64,000 bases of DNA. Origin: Lineus longissimus. Its lineage: Eukaryota; Nemertea; Pilidiophora; Heteronemertea; Lineidae. Below are positions 37,975 to 48,300 of this stretch, one piece after another. Every line of letters starts with the position of its first letter. The first letter of the stretch is position 1. The stretch lies in NCBI RefSeq assembly GCF_910592395.1, contig NC_088324.1:9512953-9576952 (forward strand), in the 5' to 3' direction. The notes beneath the pieces were generated by a model. It ran no database searches and was not told the DNA's origin. It saw only the letters and a program-made list of their open reading frames with translations. A program made the position numbers and the translations under genes.

Positions 37975-38760
37975 AAAGTTGACCTCTGTGGCCTTGAACA
38001 GCACGTCAAATCAAAAACCTGGGTAATATGTCATGTAACCTTACCAGATGTACCTATGATGAATATTTGGAAATGCTCCAGCCTTTAGTTCTGGAGAAAT
38101 AGCACTTTTTGTGTTTCTGGTTTCGGCCCCCTGGTGGCCAATCCATGAATCAAATCACATCGAAATTTGTCATTTGACCTAGGGGTATATATGTACAAGA
38201 TTTCAAGTCAGTAACACCAGCGGTTATGAAACGTGCCGCTATTGCCTAACGGCGATGCCAATAGCGAACTTTGACCTTGGCGACCTTGAAAAGTACGTCA
38301 AATTAAACACCTGGGTATAATGTCATGTAACCTTACGAGATGTACCTATGATAAATATTTGGAAATTATCCAGCCTTTAGTTCCGGGGAAATAGCCTTTT
38401 CAGGTTTCGGCTCGGCTCCCTGGTGGCCAATCCATGAATCAAATCACAACGAAATTTAGTCTCTGAGGTCATTTGACCAAGGGGTACATATGTACAAGAT
38501 TTCAAGTTAGTTACACCAGCGGTTACGATACATGCCACTATTGCCTAATGGCGATACCAGAGCTTACTTTGACCTCTGTGATCTTGAAAAGTACCTCAAA
38601 TCAAAAACCCAAGTTATATTTCAAGCACCCTTATGAACCTTCTGGGTCGGGTGGTTAAGAAACGTGTCATTCTTTTCTCAAAAGTTAACGACGGACGACG
38701 ACGACGACGGACGCCATGATATCGTATAAGCTCGCCTGAAAGGTGAGCTTAAAAGTAAAG
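37975..38760. repeat. Tandem ~290-bp repeats ending in an ACGACGG/GGTGAGC terminus
   Basis: Units start near 37979, 38270 and 38568, each opening TTGACC(T)..GTGG/GCGACCTTGAA and CGTCAAAT. They share the words CCTGGTGGCCAATCCATGAATCAAATCAC and GTACAAGATTTCAAGT, the first and second units being the most complete. The array closes with a GACGACGACGACGGACGCC tract and AGCTCGCCTGAAAGGTGAGCTT, a small hairpin inverse to the one at 31406. It is a mobile-element remnant; short open frames in it are not genes. Confidence 0.75.
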
Positions 38761-40559
38761 CCAGAAAGTTTATGAAAACGAAACCTGACACTTGAAGTGA
38801 CAACCATCTCACCCAAATGAAAAGAAGAAAATCTTTTGGTTTCAATCTATTCATTTTGAGATAGGTCCTTGAGTGTATTTTTCCTTTTATCTAGCCCTCT
38901 GCAGATTGAGACAATGGCTGTCGAGAAGACCCTGACCACTCAACCAAGATCTACAATTCGTACTAGAGTAGATGTGACTCTCAAAGATTTTGGATGACGA
39001 AGGAATCCAACGCATATATCGTAAGTATAAATAGGTGACAAGACATTATATGGTTGAACACACCCAGGCCGTGTTCTTTTCATCAAGTCGAAAAATGGTG
39101 GATTTTATCTTCAAACTGCACAAGCAACCTCAGTTTGGAATTGAATTGCAAATCAAGTGTCAAGTAGGATAGCGTTGTGGTCGTCTGTATTAAGGCTTTT
39201 AGAAAATTAAGACAAGAACACATTTCTTAAATAACATCCAACCCCTTCCAGAAACTAGCTTTTGAAAAACCCACTTCAGCCGCCTTGTTTCGATCGACCC
39301 AATTATTCAGGCAGAGGTGCGCTATGCTAACTATACCCCCATTTTGCTTGAAAACTTAGGCAACTTCAGTGGTCCAGGAAAATTGAATTGCAGTTATACA
39401 CAATGCTGTAGAACAGTTATTATGCATACGAGTTTGCTGAAACTGGGTGCTTCTGGTATTTGTATTTCTAGACAACGGCAGTGCTAGTCCTGAAATCTAG
39501 TACATATTTGTGCAATTGGAAATTTCAAATTCAATCACAAACTTCTCGTTTTTAATGAACGGTGTAGGATTTAAGGGTTGTGATTCTATCATAAACTACT
39601 TTGGTGAATTTGATGAAACTGAATGAAAGGCCCTATGGCACATGCATTAATAATAGTAGAACAATGGAGTAACCTTAAATTTTGTTTTCTAGACGCTCAC
39701 AGATATGGGCAGATGACTGAGAGTCGAGTGGATTCAGTGGATCGAACGGTTGCGCTGAGGGATATCCATGTACAGGAGTGACGAACCACAGTTCAGCAAA
39801 CGATGCCTTGACAGACCAATTCAAGGAGAACCTTCGCTAAGATCAGGAAGGGAACGTGTTTGCTGTGTGGATGGATTGAACATTTAAATGTCCGTCATTC
39901 TATAGACTATAATGACAATCTTCTAATGGACTATAATGACAATCTATTCTAACTCCAAAGGGAACTCTCTGGACTTAGGGAAAGCTACGGACATAGAGCC
40001 CAGACATGATATCCTGCAGCCACCATGAGGACAGCCTATCTCATACCTTCGGAGGGATGCCATCACACGGTAATATTAAACAAATCAATTTCAGTTTTTC
40101 AAATGTCCTTGATTAGGTGTAGCCTGGTTTAGAGATCGTGAGCTCTCTGTTGAGGAACAACTTTCCAACGTTGTCTTTGGGATACCAATTACACTGTGAT
40201 TTTCATCAAACTCACAGTGATGTCTGATGATAGTTTGGACCAATTTTAATTAGTAAAACAATTCACTGTTGCAAAATGTGCAAATAGAAGTTGGAATACA
40301 CGTTTTAAACATGCTTAAAGCTTGCTCCTCCATATGATTGCATCATTCAGAAATATGGTTTTTACAAGGAAAAATGCTTTGAAAACATGAAAACAGTTGT
40401 ACTTTCAATGACTACACAAAGGGGAGGGCAATAAGGAACTACCTTAGGTACAATAGAAAGAATGGTTAAAACTATCATCTGTGCAATTCTGATGAAAATC
40501 ACATTGTAACTAAATAGTATTAAAACACCTGGATTTACAATGAACCACACTTTACAGTG

Positions 40560-40790
40560 TAAATGCAACATGCGCCAACGAAGCCTCGTTTTGAGTTCAG
40601 CGGTTATAGCTAGGCCGATTGGGTTGGTGCAACGTTGGTATTGATTGTCTAACCGAAACTGCGAGGGTAGAGTTCAACCTCAGCTCCGCCTCGATTTTGG
40701 TCTACATTTTAGCTCCACCCTCATGATTCTGGTGATACAACCTAGAACCTCAAGCTCGGTATCAATTCCGAAATCCCAAAAATGACTTGG
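40560..40790. repeat. Interspersed repeat, copy 1 (also at 45.6-45.8 kb)
   Basis: Carries the words GGTCTACATTTTAGCTCCACCCT and a downstream GGTATCAATTCC, which recur in the same order at 45740-45825. Non-coding remnant of an unidentified family. Confidence 0.45.
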
Positions 40791-41205
40791 AAAATGTTCC
40801 TTAAGAGAACTGCCCTTTTGACAAAACTTCTCAAATTCTACAGTCCGTTACCTCCCTACTGAAACTGAGAACTTAAACTGCTGATTTTCTAAGGATAGAA
40901 TTAGTCATTGTAATGATATCAGGCATGTCAAGGAGGGATACAGATTTGTGTCTCTTGCTAATTCAAAGCATCACCGAGAGTGAGAATCCTGAACGAAGGC
41001 TGTAGAGAAGTTGTCCACTAGATATCTATACAGTGAGCACCATGACCCCTTGACATTGAATTATCAACTTCGCATGTGCACCTACATGTACAACCATCAT
41101 TTCATGTTGTCTTTTTCTTTTCAGCATGATGAGCCATCCCACAGAAGGGAGAAGGATGTTGTTGACCTAGCACATCCCAACCATGCTCCCATTGCCGTCA
41201 AGTAA

Positions 41206-43549
41206 CTACGACGGTTGTATTTTGTCGCCGTAGGCCCTATTGTTTTATCAAAATATCTGATTGAAAGGTGATTTTAATGAAAATGAAAAATTTTCTGATG
41301 GTGAGAAGGCAAATATTTATCTTGCTTATGACAAGCATAGATTCTTTTCATCTAATCTTGGTTATGACCATGACTTATGCCATGGTTCATAATCTTACAC
41401 TTTAATATCAAAGAATGATAATTATCATTATTGGGTTGTTATTTAAATGAGGTAGCCAATAAGGCACAAAAGGAAAAACAATTTGGGGGGGGGGTTGTTT
41501 ATGGCTGCCAGAGGAGCCAACAGCTGCCTTGGGCATATCAGGACCCTGAAATTCTTTTCAGGCTAAAGTTATTTTTCTGCTTAAAAAATCACCGAATTCA
41601 TCAGATATTCATTTGATTATATCCATCACTTTGGACATGGGGTCCATGTGTTCTTGTTTCGCTGACCCCACGAAACAAGAACACATGTGTCTGATGGAAA
41701 CGTAGGCCTTTCATACTGTTTCTCGATCTCATCAGTACCACAGAATCAACTGACATGGCCTGGGCTCCGATGCCCTGGACCCTATATCACACTGGCTGGA
41801 TCAGTTGCTCAGTACATGACTGCCTTCATGCTTGAGACAACTGACCAACAGTGATAAGTTGAATTTGAATTTCCTCCTTCTTGAAATACCAAACATCTTT
41901 CCAATTGAACTAAAACAGTTGGATAAACTCTCACTGTTTTATAGAAAATTTAAAGACTGATCCTTCCCTAGTGGTCACACGGTGAGCCGTTGTCAAAGCG
42001 TGTCATTCGACAATGGTGGCATGCATGCATGTTTTGTTACGGCTGAGGGACCCCAAATTGCTGATGATGATGTTCTCCATGAGTACATCTCCTTGGATAA
42101 TAGTTGAACACAATGGTACCTGCCCTCATGACAATTTTGGACATTATACTGAATTGATCGAGAAAAGTGTAATTTAAAAACGTCAACTTTTAGACGTTCC
42201 TGTATGAATGTATTTAAAAATACTGTATGTAAACTAAATATTTTGTAAAATGCTGAATAAATGAGATCTATAGACTCCATGACTTGGCAAAAAGTCTGGC
42301 AAACCCAACTTTTAATCTTTACCATGCCAAGGTCACCTCTTTTGTCATGCAAATAACATGTCAGAACTGCTCCTTTTGTCATGCTAATTGGCAGCCAGAT
42401 CTGTCCAGCGGCCATGAGAAATGTGGTTCTTTTGTTATTCAAATTAAGTCCTGCAAGTCAACAGCAGTGACCAAACCTATTGTCAGCTAACATACAATAG
42501 CCATTCATGTATAATAAAGTTCGATGAATGCATGAAGAGGTTTATAATGCTAACTCAAACCATTGTGTTGGAGCAGTTGAGCCTATTGTGTTTGATCTCA
42601 ATTTAGCATTGTGTTGCAAGGACACTTATCAGTGTTTCTTTGTGATATCTTGTAAAGAAGTTGACCATATCTTAAAGGGATAGTGCTTAACTGTCCTATC
42701 TCCTGGTCCTCTTCTTGTGTTGGGCTTTCGGAGTGGTGCAGCAAAAAAATAATGTACAATGTATGTACTCATTTTAAACATAAGCGCCTGTCACCTGTTT
42801 GATGGAGATGGCGACTCCCTCCGATTGCGTAGGTTTTCTCCCGGTATGCGGGTTTCCTCCTACACGACTTTCCATTTGTCAAGTGTCTTCCTTGGAATGT
42901 ACAACAATAAAGTTTTTTTGAAAGAGAAACAGTTTTTTTTCTTATTGACCGCCTCTAACAGAAACTTCTCACTGGAGCCGTCATGCTGACCAGCTTTTGA
43001 CCTAGACAAATAGGTCAAGTAAAAAAACGCTTCCTATGTCTTGCATCCCAATGGATGTTGGAAATGACACACTTTTAGTGTTGTCAGTTTCAGTCGCCCC
43101 TGAGGTCATCTTACCTAGTGGATTATGCATAAAGTTGCAATGACCATTGGACTATGTAGCTTACCTTTGCACCCCAAGGAGAAGAGGCCATTGATTATAA
43201 TCTTCGTTATGAATCCTGGCCAACAGAAACCCAGGATTCAGGAACAGAATATAACCATAGCAAAATTGCCACCCAGACGAAAGGGCAACAACCTCTACGA
43301 GGGTTGCCCATCTCTCCGAGTCGAGGTAACAAGGATTCGTTATGGCAAACGGCGGCGCGGCCGACAGCATAACTGTCCTTGGATATACGTTTTGGGGGAG
43401 GGGGGGCCTTAAACGAACCCAGTTTCATCCCTCAAGGTAGCCTTTGATCCCCGATCTGCGGGGGGTTTGCCTCGACTATGGGAGGTGGGTAATCGGGAGA
43501 AATTGTGGCGATTCCCCAGTGTGTGCCGAACACAACTCCATCTTAAAGT
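41206..43549. other. No gene recognised; repeat remnant at 42.8 kb
   Basis: Around 42790-42915 lies TGATGGAGATGGCGACTCCCT...GGTTTTCTCCCGGTATGCGGGTTTCCTCC followed by an ACAACAATAAAG end. The phrase is typical of interspersed repeats known from several invertebrate genomes, as recalled. AATAAA hexamers on the + strand occur at 42256-42261 and about 42514. A minus-strand open frame of 149 codons (41993-42442) has no family features. Confidence 0.4.
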
Positions 43550-44170
43550 CTCCGGAGGCAGGCATATTTAGTGCTAGCTCTGAGCTACTGTGAATTGGGG
43601 GAACAACCTATCTTGAAGACAAGCATCAGTGCTAGCTCTGGGCGACTGTGCATTTTGGGAACATACTATCTTGAAGACAAGGAACAGTGCCAGCTCTGGG
43701 TGATGGTGTGTTGGGGGAACAACCCATCTTGGAGACTTATCAGTGCTAGCCCTGGTGTATTGGGGAACAACCCATATTGAAGACAGCTAGATCAGTGCTG
43801 CGCTGGGGAGTGGTGTACCCATCCTAGAGACAGATCAGTGCTAGCTCTGGGCGACGGTACATTGGGGGAACATACTATCTTGAAGACAAGGAACAGTGCC
43901 AGCTCTGGGTGATGGTGTGATGGGGGAACAACCCATCTTGGAGACTTATCAGTGCTAGCCCTGGTGTATTGGGGAACAACCCATATTGAAGACAGCTAGA
44001 TCAGTGCTGCGCTGGGGAGTGGGGTATTTGGGGACAAACCATCTCGGAGACAGATCAGTGCTTGCTATGGGCGATGGCGCATTGGAGAACACCCCATCTT
44101 GAAGACAGATCAGCACTTGTGCTGGGCGATGGTGTATTGGGGATCCATCCTGAAGACAGGCAGTGGGCCT
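43550..44170. repeat. Minisatellite with higher-order structure
   Basis: Units of about 50-70 bp combine AGTGCTAGCTCTGGG, a GGGGAACA(A/T)AC word and CATCTTGAAGACA. A block of about 220 bp from 43650 recurs almost unchanged from 43870 (both include GACAAGGAACAGTGCCAGCTC and GACAGCTAGATCAGTGCTGCG), so groups of units duplicated together. Confidence 0.85.
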
Positions 44171-45373
44171 TTCGTTCATTCCCAGACGAGTGGACTTAGC
44201 TTTTGTATAGCTGAAACACTCTCCCTAACGCAGAACATATGAAAGAATTTGTCTTATCATGGGGGGGGGGGGGGGTGATTATAACACTTAAAATGCTGGC
44301 TTCTAGAACTAAATAAGTGGGTTGTCAACATAATAACCGCAGTCGGGGCACAATGTGCAATGCGCGAATCAGGTGTCTTTGTTGCAGCCGCGGGTTTACG
44401 GCTGGCTAGGAATCTGTCTGAGATATTTACCTACTAAAAAAAACTAACCCGGAAGTAAAAATAAACAGAGAATGAATGAAACCTTTCTGACATTTTGATT
44501 GCCAGTTAAGTCAAATATTTACTGCTTATGAACGGAAAGGCTGCAGTAAGTTTGCCATATAAGTTGTTTTGATTTTCAGGACGATCGTCGTACCACAAAG
44601 TCTGTGGTAATAGGTTGAACCAGTACTTTCTTTTGTAGTGTAAATTCCATGTACATTTTCACATGCATTGTACATTGTTAGATTTTACATTCTAAAAATA
44701 TTTTTCTGGCAAATGAATAACACAGTCGAAGTGAGATTGCTTTTTCACTTCTATCTCATTAATATGCCCACTTTCACATACCTTAAACTGCCCTTTGATG
44801 TCCCTGACCCTGGCATGGCCCTTGCGTTTAATTCAATTATTGAGCATAGCTAGGCCTAGGCACTGCATTGTCTGTGACAGATTCAATGCCTATAGCTTTT
44901 AGGGTTCTCGTCTTTGACAGACGTGACCATCTGACTAGGGCCTACATGCATGTATCAATGATGTTAATGACTGAATCATCCATAGACCACACATGATGTC
45001 GGTCAGTGGGTAACTAATAACAAATGCGCTAAACGTTTTGTCCAGCCTTTACCACTACCATTGTATCAACATCTGTGATGCCTCAAAAAAGCCATGAGGC
45101 TCTAAAGGGTCAAGGAAAATGCGGGACAGGTTCAGTAAAGACAAGGCAGGGCCCAGACAAAAGAAATACGAACACTAAGACTCCGAATGCATCAGAATAG
45201 GTCAAGATACAACTCGGGCATATTTTCATAATGGCAATAACCAGTGGCATAAAAGTGTGAACTTGATCATCCCAAATAGCAAAGGATGTACATGTAGCCA
45301 TTGTACTGTTCTTCCCGAATATTAACCAACCACTATAAGACCTATTTTTATTTTTCCAAACTGTTTTTTTCAG
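44171..45373. other. Upstream region of MVB12
   Basis: Contains a long G-run at about 44262-44274 and a GGACGATCGTCGTACC hairpin near 44580. The MVB12 coding exon is preceded by an acceptor, so its promoter and first non-coding exon should lie here or further upstream; no precise site could be chosen. Confidence 0.35.
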
Positions 45374-45388
45374 AGCTAATGTCTTGAA

Positions 45389-48300
45389 ATGCAGGACATC
45401 AAAGACGACGTGCCAACAGATTTGCCAATCACTGGTGTGTGTATCGTGGCAGACCTTAGTAAGATACCCGCTGGATTCAAAGCGGTAAGAGTAATTCATT
45501 CTAAAACACATTTTAATAATAATTGGTTATGTATCAAGACTCGTGTTGACCTCCGAGGTTTTGATGAGACAATCGTTGCCTCTTGAGTTGGTATAAAAAA
45601 TACGGTAAGCAGATTCTTGGTGAGTTATCATTAAAACATATCAAGAGGTATTCTAGAATAGAAATTGATACTCGTACCCCAACATGCTCAATGTTGGTAT
45701 TGGTTAACTTATCTCACCAAACACTGTTCCAGTGGAGCTCTTTTGGCAGTTTCGGTCTAAACTTTAGCTCCACCCTTGAGGTATTTGGTGCGAATCCAAT
45801 ACCTCCATTATCAATTCCTTGATCTCTAAAACCAAAACATCACAGACACAGACTAAAGCACTCTCCAAGCCGATTGAATGGAAGAACAAACAGATTTCCA
45901 TTACACTGAGTTGTTGCTTGCGCGTTAAGCGGGCTGAGCAAAATAAGGATCTATCTGACACAGGCAATATGACTTTGGGGATTCCTGCTTTATAATTGGT
46001 ATGCTTTCTCTACAGATTGACCGTTCGTATGACAAATATGAAGATGCAGACTTGTGGAAAGACAGTTTTTTTGCTGCAAGAAAAGTTTATCGATATTTTT
46101 GTGTGACTCGAGAGATAAAGAGTGTGGTAAGTTTCAAGCTGTGCTGTCTGATGGTGTCCGTGGGTTTGTCCCCTTGTGACTTGTAGAGTGATATTCACAT
46201 TTAGACCCCTGCCAGCTAAGTACCCATTTACTCCTGGGTGGAGAGAAGCAAGAATGGTTTGGTGCCTTGCTCAAGGTCAAAAAGCACAACAGCTTCAATA
46301 GTTCCTAGAGTCAAACCAATGATGATTACGATCCTAGTGCTCTTACCACTATGCCACTGATCGCCCTACATAACATTTTCCTAAGCCACTAGTAATAGAC
46401 AACTACATATAACACTAACGGTGTAACGACCTTTTTCCAGGACGTAATTGCTGGTGATGTTGTGTTGGCTGACATAGCTTTATTGAACGATCGAGAATCA
46501 GTACCTCCTGGGTTTGCCCCTATTGACCGAACAATAGACACTGGTAAGTATTGAAATTGTAAATAGTTAGATTTTGCAGGGTTGACAGCATGATCGAAAA
46601 AGTCATAGTCTAAGGCCACCTTCTGGTGATAAAATGATACAAAAGTGGTGCCAGTATCTCAACCCGAATAGCATTCCACAAGACAGTGCAGGCCGCCTCT
46701 GGAAAACCAGTCGCCACTGAGTGGGTATCACCAAATTAAAACACCTTGGATATCCAAATACTCTTGATACATTCTATCTGCTTCAGGCAATGCTTGACAG
46801 AGTCGGAGGAGAGAGATTTCAATAACCCGCGCAGAGTTGGGTTGTCATGATCATTTTCTGAGCCCTTTAAAACAGATTTCAAAGCCATGCGAGGACAGGC
46901 CCCCAAGTACCTGTCTGACTTTTTAGAGATCTGTCAGTCACGGCGAGTACTTCGATCAGCAGATACCATCTCGCTAGTGCTCCCGCGCACAAAGACTAGA
47001 TTTGGCGAGCGTACATTCCAGTGTGCCGCAGCAGCACTCTGGAATGACCTCCCTAGTAATATTCGAAATGCGGACTCCATCACAACTTTTAAGACACTCC
47101 TCAAGACCCACCTTTTTCAACAACATTACGAACATTAGAATTGTTTATTGTTGTCAAAGACTATACTTCTTATAGAGACTCTGTTTTTGTTAAGCGCCTT
47201 TGAACGGCCCAATATAGGACTGATAAGGGCGCTATATAAATGTGATACATAAGCCGCACTTACACCACCTGAAAATGGACCACCAATCTTGGTTCGGGAA
47301 CCAATGCCGCACCATCGAAAATCCACCAAGCGCTTACACCAGTGCTGTAGCTAGTTATAAAATCCGGCTACAGATGGCGCGCAAACAATAAGCAGAACGC
47401 AGAAAGCCTAGGCAGAAAGCGCCATTTCGAAAGCGCTGCCTGGAGCCGAACCATCTAACTAGCTAATTGCCGATCCATTTGCGCTTACACCACGACAAAG
47501 CCGAGCTTTTAACAAGCCGGGCGAATTTGGACCATCAAGCTTGGTGGGACAAATTCGCTCGGCAATTTGTATCGGCAATGGATTGCCGAACCAATTTGTC
47601 GCGGCAATGTGGTGGTGTAAGTGCAATTGGTCCACCAATATTTCGTGGTGTAAGCGCAGCTATTGATAGATAGATAGATTGGGTATTGGCACAGAGGGGG
47701 AGGGGTCATTTTATCTACACCAACGCCTCCCTAAACTCCCCATATACTTTTCAGGGGACAAAGCAACCAAAGGCAAGAGAGTGGTGATCAAGATGATACA
47801 GCGTGACACAACAACCGATGGCATTTGTGAACTAATCATTCTAAGTAAAAGTAAAAGACCGCCTGGAGATTACACTCTGGTTGGGTAAGTAGAAGGAAAA
47901 GAAAAAGGAAAAATAACTCTGGGCTTCTCGTTACTGTGAACTGCAAAAATCTTGTGCATTTTTATTTTTTGTGATTCGTTAACATTTCTGAAAGAAATGT
48001 AATATATTTTCTTTTCTTTTGGAAAATATATCCATTCTTAATTTGTATTTTTATTTTCAGTGAACTGAATGGTTTAGCACTTTGTTTCAAAATGGGGCCG
48101 GTGCCCAGAAATCCTAATGCACAAAAGTAAGTGACACTACAATATCAAGTTTCCAATTGAGCCAAGACCCTGGAGGGACATGATGGCTCTGGCTATAATG
48201 ATGTTCTTTGCTACTTGTAAAGTGTAAAGCATATGGCAAGCACTCTTTAACTTCAGAGCAGATCTGAGATGTGTTAGCCCCATGAAGGGATTGTCACAAT

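Larger units (their letters stand above)
35300..41205 (+). other. Exon-like islands; possible unrecognised or non-coding spliced transcript
   Basis: Splice-flanked segments on the + strand: a segment ending at 35392 before GTAAGC; 35795-35910 (TTTTTAG before, GTGAGC after); 37351-37442 (TTTTTGTAG before); 38895-39020 (TTTATCTAG before, GTAAGT after); 39693-40069 (TTTTCTAG before, GTAATA after); and a possible last segment from 41125 (TTTTCTTTTCAG before) with TAA at 41203-41205. Local open stretches exist, for example a GHKxK-type repeat in 35795-35910 and a 40-odd-codon frame crossing the 39020/39693 junction, but no single frame runs through the chain and none resembles a known family. AATAAA at 42256-42261 could end it. 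A non-coding RNA, a decayed gene or chance are all possible. Confidence 0.25.

Noticed and set aside
41993-42442. 149-codon minus-strand frame
   Set aside because: No family features or splice context; opposite strand to candidate poly(A) signals and repeat-like flanks.
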